Under the pieces are notes generated by a model. The model saw only the letters and a program-made list of their open reading frames with translations, did no database searches and was not told the origin of the DNA. Source: Shinisaurus crocodilurus (taxonomy: Eukaryota > Chordata > Lepidosauria > Squamata > Shinisauridae). From it: a stretch of DNA of 64,000 nucleotides. This document shows positions 53,280-64,000 of the stretch, one piece after another. The stretch is from the NCBI GenBank assembly GCA_021292165.1, contig CM037878.1, positions 253,508,968-253,572,967 of the forward strand, read 5' to 3'. The translations under genes were made by a program, and so were the position numbers. Numbering within the stretch: the first letter of the stretch is position 1; the number at the start of each line of letters is the position of its first letter.

Positions 53280-56200
53280 CTCTTCTGAGGTTAATCTGAG
53301 TTCTTTCTCTATTAGTTCCTGCTCATAGTTCACTAGGAAGATGGTAAAGGTGTTGCCATCATGGGGCTTTTCTCTTCCCAGATGCTGTCTCTGCCACAGA
53401 GGGGGAACAAGAAGAGAGGTGAGACTGGCAGTGCCCCCTTGCAAAGTCAACTGGTTTTCAGGCAAAGAAATTTGGATGGCTGATGCATGTGCTGGGTCCA
53501 GAGGAACTCCTAGGTCTAGATGGCTATGAGGTTCCTCCCCTGGGCGAGGATAAACACCACTGCTCGCAACTCTGGAAACAAAGTCTGGACCTCCCATGCT
53601 CCCTTGCAGGGGGAGGGGAATCTAGTACTCTGTTCACTGCTCCCAGCTCCCTAAACTGGCCTCAGCTCCCCCAGAGCCAACATTTGTTCTCCTTCCCCTC
53701 CCCTCCATGCTCCTCTGGCCCAGTCTTCTGCACTGTTCTTGATTTTCCTTTCCTTCTGCCCATCCTGGGTGAAGGCTTTTTGGCCATTTAAATGGCCCCA
53801 ACTCTTCAAAAGGCCACATGCCCCTCTACCTGGCTGCCTGTTGTGTTAGCTCTACCAAATGCCAGGCAGATCAGTGAGCTCCCGGCACCTACGTATGATA
53901 TCATCTGCAGGGGCCGGAGCTCATGGCCATCCCTGTTCTGGCTTGTGCTGTGACCAGGAAAAGTGAGGGAGCATTGTCATGCCCAGGCAACTCCCTACAC
54001 CTGCCATAATTTATTATTTTTAAAAGAATGGTGTGTGTGAGTGAATGAGAAATGGATATACCAGAATCTGCTCACACTCCAGTCTAGTTAATTTCACTAC
54101 TCCATTAAGTTGAATAAAAGTAAAGGAAGTGGATACGGTATTAGCAAAACAGTAAACAGACCTCTTCCCTGCAAGGCACTAGTCTCCCTGCCTTGACTAC
54201 CACCATCAGCAGCATTTGCAACGTTATGCATATGCTAGATATTAGCACAAGTCCCATGAACACTAGTGCCATATAGTAGCAGTATAAGGGGACACCACAT
54301 CTGTGGCTCCCCCAAAAAGTATTGTCTGTATACAACAAGAGCTTAAAGTTAGCAGTTCCTTTTTTCATAGCTGTGCCTGAGTTTCACCAGAGAATCATTA
54401 CATGAGTTATCATTTATAGTGAGACTTCCCTATTTGAAAATGATTGTGTAAATTCACTCTGAAATTTTACAAAAACTTTCAAACAAATTCCCTTACCAAA
54501 TAGCCCATCAAGCCAACTCAAGAAATAGAAGTGCCCCAGCATGCCCAACCATCATTATTAGGCCCTGTTTAACAAATTGCCCATAAGTGACATCTGCTGG
54601 TTCTGAAGCTATAAAAAGATTCCAATCACTTCAAAGAAAACCAGCATTTCCGCTTCCTTTCTCGTCAGCATATTTTGCCATCATATACATGTATCATATC
54701 AAAGACCCGATCAGTGGGGAATATGGTTGATAGATCCCCAGTGCTGGAGGCATCCCAGCAGCCTAGAAATCTAAAGGAAGGTTAAACATTTTAGACTTGT
54801 AAAATGTGGAGTTCAAACACAGCAGCAATCCGCAACTACTGCTTCCTGACCAATCTGACTTTACCTTGAAGAGCTGCTGGCTCTTCATATCTCTAGCTCA
54901 GTCAACCAGTAATTGTCAGTTAATTGCTAGTGAAAATGTTCCTATACAGAAGCAACTACACTGTGTAATCAATAGACTACACAATCCTAAAAATCATGGT
55001 GAAAATTCATTCAGAACTGAGATGGAATTTCATTTCCTGTCCTTAAAGTAGATGCAAGAAGCAACATTTAAGGTTCACCATTTTTATAGACCAAATACTG
55101 CCATTTAATCTTTCATAAGAATAAAGAAAATTCCTTATATCTGTGTCAGACACTTTCAGAATAATGTGTACAGTGTCATCAATGTCATTACTAATAGTTA
55201 TGCTTGACAGCAATGATATAGCTGCTTTCTGTGTATTGATGTGCTTAACATTATATAATCCTAGTGGGGATTGTATTTCTAAAACACAGCGAACAGAAGC
55301 ACCACAGCAAGAAAGGAGGACTCTATACAATCCAAACTGCAGATGCTATTCCATTTCATTTAACCAACTAAAACGAAAATCCAGGTGGGAAAAAACCCAA
55401 CGTATATATTCAATAAGATGAGTATAATATGTAGTACTCTTTAAAATGGTTCCCACCATTAAAAGTCATGTTCACTACATGTGCACTGGACAGTGTGTGC
55501 ACCTATTCAGCAAAGGACAAGCAACTGTGCCTCCTGGGGCAACATTTAGTATCACGCTACATCACAGTAACCACGCATCAACAGCATGCTGACAAGTTCA
55601 GTTAGCTCATTTCACACCCACTGAACACAAATTCCTTAGTATGGATGAGTTATGCAGACTGAAGTATACCTCACAAAAGCAGACTCCTGGGCTTAGTAGT
55701 AAATAGAGGTACTTAGTTTCTTTTTATGTACAGCAGGATCCTTTCTGTGTTCTTTCTACACTTTAAGGAACCTGCACTGAAATATACATTTCTGTTAAGT
55801 ATGGTACAATTTAGTTGGATAATTGGTGTTGAGACAGTAGCTGGAACTGAGATATTCTCTTTAGACAGGACTGCACTATAAGTTGCATTGTGAGACGAGC
55901 TATAGTCTAAAACTGTATGTATTTGATCAAGCTGCAATGAAAGAATACATTTTCCTTCATATGCAGCACAGTTCAAGGCAGTAATGGGATTTTGCAGCTT
56001 CTTCAAGAAGGCTTACATTCATGGAAAGATTCCAGACCTGATGAAGCACTTTAGATTTTTTTCGGGGGGAAATCCCCCCCCTCCCAAACTTAGATCTTCT
56101 GCGTTTATAGCAAACATGATAGGCCCATGGATATACATTTTTGGTGGGTATCATAAGCCACTGCACAGTAACAAAAATACAAGCTGTCTAATATTTAAGT

Positions 56201-57180
56201 AATTTATTAAATAATTTTAATTAAATAAATACTTTGGGAGATGTGCTTATCAATCAATCATTCACGTATCCTCAGAAGTCACTGACCAAAATACTGGGAA
56301 GGCAGGAACAGCTTTATGCTTGGTGACCAACTGGGAGAAACAGCATCCAAACCTGTTATATTTCCATATGTAAAAGGAATAGAGACTTACTATCTTCTTA
56401 AATTAAATCTGAAAATTCATGAGTGTGGAATATTCTTGAGGGGGCCATCCTCCACAATTTCCTCCCCCACAAACATCTCAATAGTCCTAATCACATAAAG
56501 AAGAAAATCAAAAAGGAAAGAAAGAAACAAGAATACACCCTTAAGAGCAGAACAACCAAGATATGAGCAAAAAATATAAAGTTCCTCCCCTTTGCCTCTT
56601 TGACATCTGATCTCCCAACATTGCCTTGCGTTCTGGTAAGTTTCACTTTCCGTAAACTTTGTTAAACCCTGTCCAAGAGCTGAGCTTTCAAAATTACAAC
56701 AAAACACAATGCAGTGCAGTTCAGATTAGATTATTTGCATGATAAATAGTTGACTTCAGGTCACTGAAATAAATGCAAAATTATATAGATTTCAAGGGAC
56801 TTAGGTGCCCTTATTCATTTGCATCAGGACCTGTGTTCAACCAATGTACCCTGCAATTTCTTACATTCAAAAATTTGAAACATTAAATTGTACCTCGGTT
56901 TATATCATTAGTAGGGAAGCCATTTATCCGCTTTTTCTTGTCATCAGTACAAAATTTATAACATACTGAATATTAGTGTCTACTTCATATTAACTTTAGT
57001 AGGGTACTAACTGAAGCATCTCATGAATCCCGCAGAACAGTGCAAAGCTTATTATTACATTCTTATCTCCCTTTTCACATGCTTACAAGGATAAGTGTTA
57101 ACATCAGTATTTTTATTTTAAAAATACATGTCTTATATTATCCCATAATGTCCAGTTAATATGTGGGCCCAAGTTGAGGC
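53280..57180. other. Long unique stretch
   Basis: No gene or repeat family recognised. 53340-53800 is somewhat GC-richer with short overlapping frames but no protein motif. 56064-56092 has a small GGGGGGAAATCCCCCC stem. Confidence 0.4.
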
Positions 57181-57189
57181 ACTGACCTA

Positions 57190-57690
57190 GTTCTCTAGGC
57201 ACTAACAGTAACCCATGGTTTATGTAAGCCATGGTTAACCCAAGGTTTGTTACCCTACAGAGGGTTTATCTGGCAGACAATCAAACAAACCATGGTTTGT
57301 TTCTCAATCCTTAGGTTGTTTGTTTCTCTCCTCCTTCACCTGCTCCCTCTCTGTATCCCAAATGCCTTTGGGCCACTGTAGTACTGGCATGAAGAGCAGC
57401 TGGGGGTTTTTTTTAACCACTCTTGCCTGCTGCCTCCGTAGCCTGGTGAAATAACCTATGAAAAACCCACTGGTTCTGGGTTCACATGTAACTACAATTC
57501 ATGGTTTAAACAACCCACAGTTCACAACCCAACAACAAACCATTGGTTCTCTTTCTGGGTTGTTTGTGGTTAACAAACTAAGGTTAGCATGGCTGGGTTC
57601 ACACGTCATGGCAACCCAGAATTCAACAACCCATGGAATAAACAATGGGTTATTCATTATTTGTAAACCAGACCTGGTTTTTGAAGGAAA
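57190..57690. repeat. Cluster of CCATGGTTT-type foldback fragments
   Basis: AACCCATGGTTTATGTAAGC then CATGGTTAACCCAAGG, AACAAACCATGGTTTGTTTC, CAACCCATGGAATAAACAAT and GGGTTGTTTGTGGTTAACAA are related words in both orientations. The layout suggests one foldback inside or next to another; exact ends not found. Confidence 0.5.
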
Positions 57691-57699
57691 CATTCTTAG

Positions 57700-58105
57700 C
57701 ATTTTCTTAAAATCAGATAAGCCTGTTTGCCAATTCTTTCAAGACAGTCCCTCAAAAACTCGATGGCCACAACTTATTCTATTTCAGATTTTTCTGAATT
57801 CCAAATATTTAATGAGAAGTTGATTACAAAACACAAGTTACTGCCAGAGCAAGGTGCTCTATTTAAAGTTTTCTTAGTTAAAACATCAGTTCCTCTCAAT
57901 ACCTGAAGACTTTCTTTGCAAGAATGGACTAGCTGGCTCACATCACAGGGTCAAATCGCTTGACTTTCTATCATTCTCCTTTGCACATCCCTCACTATTA
58001 CACTAAGAAGCATCCATCTCTAGTATTTTTCTTTTAAAAACTGCCCTATTTGTGGCAACTCCCCACCACCACCACCCAAAAAAAAACAACCACCACCAAT
58101 GGCCA
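57700..58105. other. Unique stretch
   Basis: Nothing recognised beyond a CACCACCACC tract at 58062-58100. Confidence 0.4.
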
Positions 58106-58112
58106 AAATCCT

Positions 58113-58239
58113 ATACCAGTGTTCTCTAACCTTGGGTCCCCATATGTTTTTGGCCTACAACTCCCAGCATGCCCCAGCCAGGCCAAAAACATTTGTAGGC
58201 CAAAAACATCTGGGGACCCAAGGTTGGAGAACACTGGCT
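58113..58239. mobile_element. Near-perfect palindromic MITE
   Basis: CCAGTGTTCTCTAACCTTGG then GTCCCCATATGTTTTTGGCC is mirrored by GGCCAAAAACATCTGGGGAC and CCAAGGTTGGAGAACACTGG. The centre holds CTACAACTCCCAGCATGCCC then CAGCCAGG. It is about 127 bp with ~45-bp outer arms, and resembles the CTCCAACCTGG family in plan. Confidence 0.87.
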
Positions 58240-58351
58240 TATACAGACAAGTTTGCGTGAACATTCTGAAATTAATGGACTTAGGCAGGCTTAACTACAT
58301 TAGCAAAAAGAAAGAGAAAAAAGTCTCAGGTGCCAGTTGAAACATTTTAAT

Positions 58352-58387
58352 GCCCAACGCGTTTCGGTTTACACCTTCGTCGGGGGC
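58352..58387 (-). ncRNA. Hammerhead-like motif, minus strand
   Basis: Read on the minus strand: GCCC (stem I), a linker C, CCGACGA, a bulged A, GGT-GTAA-ACC (stem II), GAAAC, GCGTT, GGGC (stem I partner). The core has CCGANGA where hammerheads have CUGANGA. That U-to-C change at a conserved position probably reduces or abolishes cleavage. Confidence 0.55.
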
Positions 58388-58477
58388 CAAAGATTTTTCC
58401 AAATACGCTTGAAAAAAACTCTCGTGACTCACGAGATAGTCAACGAATTTTTTTTTAGCGTATTTGGAAAAACATTT

Positions 58478-58514
58478 GCCCTCCGAGGAAGGTGTAAACC
58501 GAAACGCGTTGGGC
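58478..58514 (+). ncRNA. Hammerhead-like motif, plus strand
   Basis: GCCC (58478-58481), a linker T, CCGAGGA (58483-58489), a bulged A, GGT-GTAA-ACC (58491-58500), GAAAC (58501-58505), GCGTT, GGGC (58511-58514). The layout is identical to the motif at 35184-35226, including the bulged A and GAAACGCGTT, with the same U-to-C change as its minus-strand twin. Confidence 0.58.
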
Positions 58515-58564
58515 AATGAAACATTTTACCTGGCATCTGGGACTTTTTTCTTTTTGTTTGATTT

Positions 58565-59990
58565 ATACATCTGTGCCTTCCCCTCTTGTTCTGCTTTAAC
58601 TCTGCATTAGGCCATAACCATTAATTTTCTTGAAAGTCTTAAAACACTGCGTGTATATTTCTATTTTCTTTGCCTTGATCAATGCCAGTGATCTCAAGTC
58701 TAACAAAGTCTTTTCAATAAAATTAAACAATTGGAAAGTAAAAATAAAATAAAATAGTATTTTAAGCAGAATATATCAACCTCATGGAATCCCTGTCCAT
58801 ACAGTTCTCACTGCTTTTTATAATTTTAAGAGATAAAATTCTCTGTGCCATCTCACTTGCTCCTCTTTCTTAATAGAAAACGACTGCCGTGACTACCCCC
58901 ATGTAGCAGTACTATTCACCATCAGCACCTCTGCACTCCCCATGTGCTTAGAGAACAACTGATTAGCACTTTGCATAATTAACCTGATTAGCACTGTGCA
59001 TAATCAAACTGATTAGCACTCTGCATAATTAAAAAGAAATAACAGCAACAACAACAATAACTAGGTAATATCAAAAGCTGCTAGTCCGACAGCCAATTTG
59101 CTAGCACTAGGATTAGTTTGGTATAGAATCTTTTATTCTTTAAAAACTATTTTAGGAGGTAAGCATCTCAAAACTCTGTTTCACTCACACTCACACTGGA
59201 AATCATTTCAATAATCTGACAGTCAGCCAGAAAACAGGAAATTCTAGGGGTGATAATTTCATAAGAACTATTGGAAACTAGTTATGCAAATAAATAAATC
59301 AGTAATGTCAAATATCTTACTTGAAATGTTACATCATTAACTTTGTGAATGTGCATGCTACCAAGTTCACATCCTGAGAAAATAGAGAAAAAGCACTACC
59401 TACTGAATGTGGTCTGAAATAAATCTTTTGCATCTCTCCTATAGGAACTTGCATATGTCCTCAGTAGGGGAGTTGCAAAAGATTTCTTAAGTGCAATGAT
59501 GTGGACAAATTCGACGCATAAGATATGCTTGCATTTTCTGATCCCTTTTCACTGGCATAACATTTGAAGTTGTTTTCACTCTGAAGATAAAGTGAACCTG
59601 GGAGCCTGTATGTCACACATTACCCCACTGTTAAAGGAAGTCCAAGACAAACAGACTAGTGGTGGGTAGGTCCAAAAGGCAAAAGTGAGTGGGGCCAAAA
59701 ATCCAACCCTCCCCCACACCCGCCATTCCATTGTTACCAATTTATAGGTGGAACCATGTCTACTAAGAAGGAAGCATGAGCAGCATGTCTATTCATAAAC
59801 AGGACAAGTCTCTGCAGGTCTACTCTGAGGTAAGCAAGACTGAATCACTCAGCAGCACTTTCAAACAGTGTGTCTACTCAAAAGTAAGCAGAACAAACAG
59901 CTTCATGTCTACTCAGAAGTAAGCAGGACAAAGCTCAGAAGGAAGGAGAATTGAATCACTCAGCCTGGCCCTACCCCCCCCCTCTGCCCT
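58565..59990. other. Unique stretch
   Basis: A three-fold repeat of GATTAGCACT with GCATAAT lies at 58960-59030. 59745-59945 holds scattered TCTACTCAGAAGTAAGCAGG-like words related to the CAATGGGG foldback repeat. No gene recognised. Confidence 0.45.
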
Positions 59991-59997
59991 GCAGAGA

Positions 59998-60127
59998 AAA
60001 TTCTGATAACAGCAGCTGATCAGGGATAAGTGCTTTCCCTGCTAAGCACAGAGAAAGGGAGACTTTTTCAGTGCTCAGCAGGGAAATGCACTTATCTCTG
60101 ATCAGCTGTTCTGATCAGAGAGAAAAT
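59998..60127. mobile_element. Palindromic MITE-like hairpin
   Basis: CAGCTGATCAGGGATAAGTG then CTTTCCCTGCTAAGCAC at the left is mirrored by GTGCTCAGCAGGGAAATGCA and CTTATCTCTGATCAGCTG at the right. The loop is about 20 bases (AGAGAAAGGGAGACTTTTTCA region). Total ~130 bp. Confidence 0.85.
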
Positions 60128-60129
60128 GT

Positions 60130-60715
60130 ACTCGACCCATGGGCTGGAGGTTCCCCAACCCTAGCCTAAATCTTAATAAGACTAAAATTATCATGAAAGA
60201 AGTTAAAATCTGATTAGCCAATAGCATTCTTCAACCTTTTAAAAACATATCTTCTGAATTTTTCCACACTTTGAGCAATCTAGGGAGAAGCCATTAGCAA
60301 AGAGAATGTTTTAAATTAAATGAAATTATATTACAGTTCCAAAGAACCTGATCACCGTGAAAAAAGAAGTCAAGTGTTGATGGAAGCACCAGTTCTACAA
60401 ACTGTTACGTTGGGAAGGCGGGGGGATGCTTCTAGAAAGATTATTCAAGTCCAAATGTTCCTGGGGAAGGTAGTTCCAGCAATTCTGGGAATTATGCCAA
60501 TTCCTGAGCTATATATGTAAATATTTTTAAAACACTATTTTAATATACATGTATTTTAAACACATATACGTCTACATACATACATTACTACAGTACTGCC
60601 ATGGCAACAAGTTAACAGTTAACAGAAAACTCACACGTCTGATTGAAAACATTTTTTAAAAGATAACTTAAACATACACACATGAAAAGGTGCTTCAGTT
60701 GAAAACTTAATCTGA
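60130..60715. other. Unique stretch
   Basis: Nothing recognised. Confidence 0.4.
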
Positions 60716-60719
60716 TTTA

Positions 60720-61870
60720 TTCAGGGTCTCCAACCTTTTGGGGCCTGTGGGCATACTTGGAAATTAACTGTCCTGAGCACCATCACAAAATGGCTGTCAT
60801 GGTGGGTGTGGCTATTCACAAAGGACAAGTAACCTGCCCCAAAGACTGAGTACAAGGCATAGGGGGGGTGAGAGTCTGAGCCCCCACACCAAACAACTCC
60901 TTTGAACTCAGTTTTCTGTACCAATAGCCAACTAATTCACAGAAGGCAAACTCTTTTTCTCCCCCACCCCACCTCACTGCCAGCCACCTCATTCCCCAGC
61001 CATCTCTTTCTCTCTCTCAACCTGGACCACTACCCATATATACTCCCTCTCTCACACACACATAAGCAAGCACCAATTTACCCACCACGTATACATACAT
61101 ATTTACATGCCCCACTGTTCTCCTCACTGCAAGCACATGAAAAGCACACTCACTCTCTTTCAAGATCCTGCCAAAATCCTCCCTCTCTCTAGATCATCTC
61201 TCCCCATCTCACTTACTCACACACACATAGCCCCATCTGTTCAGACATACTAAATGCAACCTCCCCAACCACTGAAACTGCTCAAGCTGGCTCCCCCAGG
61301 CGCTGCTGGCTTCTTGCTACTCTCCCTAGCTGGCTTTCCACTTCTGTCCCCAACCTACCTGCAGGCTTACTACTGCCCTTCCTAGCTGCCCACTGACCTC
61401 CTTAGCCCCTGCTATTCACTTTAGCACCCGCCCCCAGATTAACAGACAGCAGTGATAGGGGGTCCATTTTCTCACATACACCCCTTCTTTTTTCTTGGTG
61501 GCTGAGGAAGCATCAGCCTGCAGTCACTCGTTAACTTAGGGAGCAATCCTATGCATATTTAGACAGAAAAAATTCCTACAACTCCCAGCATTCCGCAGGC
61601 AGCCATGCTGGCTAGGGAATGCTGGGAGTTGCAGGACTTTTTTCTGTCTAAACACAAATAGGATTGCGCTCTTTTTTCTAAGAATGTTATGCAGCAGCTG
61701 GAGGCACTCACTTTGCTTTGCGGTGATCCCAGCTTGTGGCAAGAAAATGCTTTAATTATTCATTTTATTTATTTTATTGTTTATCTGTTTTTAAATAAAA
61801 ATTGTGAAGTAAAGTAGGGCACCTCGGTGGGTGCAAAGGAAGGTGTCCAGGGGCACCATGTTGCCTAACC
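60720..61870. mobile_element. Probable Charlie-like hAT remnant
   Basis: TCAGGGTCTCCAACCTTTTG then GGGCCTGTGGGCATACTTGG at the left, and AGTAGGGCACCTCGGTGGGT then GCAAAGGAAGGTGTCC at the right, resemble the ends of Charlie-type hAT elements. The interior is CT-rich. The right terminus and target duplication are not resolved, and a family F MITE is inserted at 61540-61671. Confidence 0.42.
61540..61671. mobile_element. Near-perfect palindromic MITE, family F, copy 2
   Basis: GAGCAATCCTATGCATATTT then AGACAGAAAAAATTCCTACA and ACTCCCAGCATTCCGCAGGC, mirrored by GGAATGCTGGGAGTTGCAGG and ACTTTTTTCTGTCTAAACAC with AAATAGGATTGCGCTC. Same length and layout as copy 1 at 31191-31322. Confidence 0.88.
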
Positions 61871-61874
61871 CACC

Positions 61875-62170
61875 CCACCAGCAGCAGCCATTTTAGGTGA
61901 AATAGCTCAGCTGAATGATTCTTGGCCAAAAGGAAATTGTAAAAGTTACCAAAAAAGGTTATGCATGTTAAATTGGCTGTAATTTAAAATCTGTTGCCTT
62001 AAAACATTCTGTGACCTAACGGAGAATAATCAACCTGCGTTTTACAGGATTAATCGCATTCTTTGTCGTGATCTAAGAAAGGCATTAGGAATGAGAGTTC
62101 AAGGTTGCCATTTCAGTGCCCCAAAGGCAAGAGTATTTTGATCCCCCAAGAACCAAAGAATAAGAAAGAA
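61875..62170. other. Unique spacer
   Basis: Nothing recognised. Confidence 0.4.
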
Positions 62171-62174
62171 TACC

Positions 62175-62391
62175 GTATATAAGATAGGCAGCTTATACCA
62201 GGTTAGACTATTTGTTCATCTAGCCTGGCATTGTCTACTACTCTGACTTGCAGTGGCTCTCCAGGGTCTCAGGCAGAGGGCTTTTTCACAACATCTGCTA
62301 TCTTATCAAGTAACTGGAGGTGCTAGGGATTGAACCTGGAACTTTCTGCACACAAATAATGTGTTCTACTATTGAGCTACAGTCCCTCCAT
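62175..62391 (-). mobile_element. tRNA-derived SINE of a second family
   Basis: On the minus strand it begins GGACTGTAGCTCAATAGTAG (A-box-like) and has AAGTTCCAGGTTCAATCCC (B box) about 40 bases on. It continues through CCTGAGACCCTGGAGAGCCA to a LINE-like 3' end (GGTATAAGCTGCCTATCTTA). The head and tail differ from the SINEs at 27 and 46 kb. Confidence 0.78.
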
Positions 62392-62621
62392 AGTTTGAGG
62401 CTGGTCAGGTTCAGAATACTGTACTTGCAGCCTGATATTTTTTCCTCTTGCAGCTGCTGTTGGGACAGCGGTGGGGAGAGACATGTCATAACATTGCATC
62501 TACACAATCCAGGAAGGGTAGAGTTGGATAATGTCATAATACTTGTCTTAAATGAAAGAGTAATGCCTTTGCTACAAAACCTAGTTGGTGAAAGGTTGTG
62601 CTGGTGTTAAGATATACTGGG

Positions 62622-62976
62622 AAGTATCCAACAGTGACCAGCCACACACGGACAGTACCACCAATTCTGTTGCACAAGTGGCCCCTACCGCTTGCACAAT
62701 GCCGATTTAGCGATTCAGGGGACAACCTGAAACAAGCGGAAACTCTCATTTCTGGAAGAGTGCAGGTCAGCAGAATTTGCATAAGGAAGCTCCACCAACC
62801 TGCCCCTTTCAGAAACGAGTGCTTCTGTTCATTTCGGGGCTTGCCCCCAGAGGCGCTAAATCACCATTGCACAAGCAGTGGAGACCTCTTGTGCAATGGA
62901 ATTGGTAGGGCTGGCTGCGTACGGAACAAAAGCAGTGGTGGGCCTCATGCACAGACAGGCAGGTTGGATACTGCCC
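62622..62976. mobile_element. ~355-bp imperfect foldback
   Basis: AGTATCCAACAGTG at the left and CAGGTTGGATACTG at the right are inverted ends. Inside, ACCAATTCTGTTGCACAAGT faces CTCTTGTGCAATGGAATTGG, and GCACAATGCCGATTTAGCG faces GGCGCTAAATCACCATTG. No coding capacity; superfamily unknown. Confidence 0.75.
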
Positions 62977-63342
62977 TTGGGCTTGCGCTGAAGGCTTAAA
63001 ATCACATGCATGGAGCTGATGGCTACCTCCTTTTACTGAAGCACCAACACCAATTGGTGCTTCACCAACATCAATTTCAGCACCAAATGGAAATCCCTTG
63101 TGTTGTTTTTGGTAACTCCTGAGCTCACTCCCATGCTCTGCGTAGCTTGAACAATTGAGCATAGCATCAGATTTCTAGGAAGATAATTTAATGGGCAAAA
63201 TGGATGCAATATCATCTAAGGTACTTTAATGTACATTAATAGAATGGTGATGTGATTTGTCTCAACACTATGCCTTTACATATACAAAATGAACATAAAA
63301 TACAGTATCTTTCACACAGGCCCTTATTTATATTAGTTTATG

Positions 63343-63344
<2 letters not shown>

Positions 63345-63376
<32 letters not shown>
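63345..63376. repeat. (AC)n microsatellite
   Basis: About 15 AC units with one upstream TGCAT interruption. Confidence 0.95.
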
Positions 63377-63380
<4 letters not shown>

Positions 63381-63446
63381 CAGGGCATAGCATGTCAAAG
63401 ATTTATACTGAATTATACATAAATGTCACATTTATATTACAATTTT

Positions 63447-63468
63447 ACACACACACACACACACACAG
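63447..63468. repeat. (AC)n microsatellite
   Basis: Eleven AC units. Confidence 0.95.
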
Positions 63469-63469
63469 G

Positions 63470-64000
63470 AAAGGGAAAAAGGAAGAACAAAGGAATAAAC
63501 CTACAAGAAATTAAAATAGCCTTTTTTAGAAATCCTCATCCAAAGTTAGTGGGCTTTTAGCAATCGTACATTTATCTCTTCCAAAATACACCTGCTTTCT
63601 TTTCCCCTCTTTTCTCTTCTTTTGCCAAACTAAATATTTTTTCCATCTAATGACTCTCTTTATTCGACAGCATCTAATTTGCATACATTTACATACAATT
63701 TAACTGCTTGCTTCTGAGAACAAAGAAATGGCTTTGTATTGTACTGAAGGACAATACTCAGAAAGAGAAGGTATAAAAACCAGCTAGCTCAGTAGCTGTG
63801 TATTCTTTTTGTTTCAGAAATACCAGGATTTTTAAACACTCCACTTAAAGGGTGAAAAAGATTATTCCAACAGACAATGCGAAAAGATACAGTGCAGCTT
63901 CCTTTTAACACATTTTCTCTCTGGCCTGGTTAATGGGATTTAAGGTCCAAGCTTTCTTTGCTTTTCTCTGTTTCTTTTATTAGATCTGATAGATTTAATT
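63470..64000. other. Unique AT-rich DNA to the window end
   Basis: Nothing recognised. Confidence 0.4.

Larger units (their letters stand above)
58302..58560. mobile_element. Large palindrome carrying hammerhead-like motifs on both strands
   Basis: The arms run inward from AAAAAGTCTCAGGTGCCAG (left) and CTGGCATCTGGGACTTTTTT (right), through AAACATTTTAATGCCCAACG against CGTTGGGCAATGAAACATTT, to CCAAATACGCTTG against TAGCGTATTTGG. The centre is CTCGTGACTCACGAG (58421-58435). Each arm contains a complete hammerhead-like block. This may be a nonautonomous derivative of Penelope-type terminal repeats, which is an inference from the shared motif. Confidence 0.82.

Noticed and set aside
53181..53597. 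138-codon minus-strand frame with Arg-Glu repeats
   Set aside because: The repetitive end is the (CT)n microsatellite read in reverse, and the rest has no recognisable domain.
58302..58560. Palindrome as a bacterial-type terminator or CRISPR-like unit
   Set aside because: The setting is eukaryotic, there is a single inverted pair rather than spaced direct repeats, and the arms carry ribozyme-like cores.
27315..62391. A- and B-box matches as true tRNA genes
   Set aside because: Each sits at the head of a longer SINE with a LINE-like or TAAATA tail, and the tRNA-like part does not fold into a full cloverleaf by eye.
1..64000. Host protein-coding exons
   Set aside because: Every frame with recognisable protein similarity belongs to a retrotransposon. 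The remaining frames are short and lack motifs. Small exons of an unknown gene cannot be excluded without an alignment or RNA data.

Overview
This is eukaryotic, AT-rich, non-coding DNA built largely from transposable elements. CR1, L2, L1, an I/Ingi-group (Vingi-like) LINE, a Penelope-like element, tRNA-derived SINEs and several short hAT-type and foldback DNA transposons occur side by side. Many of them carry recognisable reading frames or target-site duplications. That mixture fits a non-avian reptile, most likely a squamate (lizard or snake). This is inferred from the repeat families, since no host gene is recognisable. I see no convincing host exon, tRNA gene, CRISPR array or prokaryotic operon.

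Layout. 1-3297: a nearly complete but broken CR1 (+), including the end of its ORF1 esterase and most of ORF2. 3300-4190: a broken L2 (-). 4200-9770: mostly unique AT-rich DNA. 10040-10764: an L2 3' end (+). 10799-15824: a full-length LINE with two uninterrupted ORFs, flanked by an 11-bp target-site duplication. 17590-20745: a longer L2 (+) interrupted by two hairpin-bearing, hAT-like elements in opposite orientations. 21112-21745: an L2 3' end (-). 23553-24777: a hAT-type element with a perfect 8-bp duplication, carrying a GC-rich, promoter-like interior. 26346-27572: CR1/L3 tails and a SINE. 27840-30780: a decayed L1 split by two TIR elements and one SINE. 31190-32090: a palindromic MITE, a SINE tail and a hAT-like foldback. 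32200-35330: a Penelope-like element with RT, a CxxC linker, a GIY-YIG remnant and a hammerhead-ribozyme-like motif. 35330-50950: unique sequence with scattered L2, CR1, SINE and foldback copies. 50962-51698: a second 8-bp-TSD hAT element, inserted into the end of a ~375-bp foldback. 52080-64000: mostly unique sequence with microsatellites, several foldbacks and a striking 260-bp palindrome (58302-58560) carrying hammerhead-like motifs on both strands.

How it fits together. The autonomous machinery seen is retrotransposon-encoded: endonuclease and reverse transcriptase. Only the element at 10799-15824 looks intact. The DNA transposons here are short and encode no recognisable transposase, so they must have been mobilised in trans. 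Nested insertions give relative ages: L2, L1 and the foldbacks were present first, and hAT elements, SINEs and the Vingi-like LINE landed in them. Every GC/CpG-rich island I noticed lies inside a DNA transposon, which matters for anyone looking for host promoters here.
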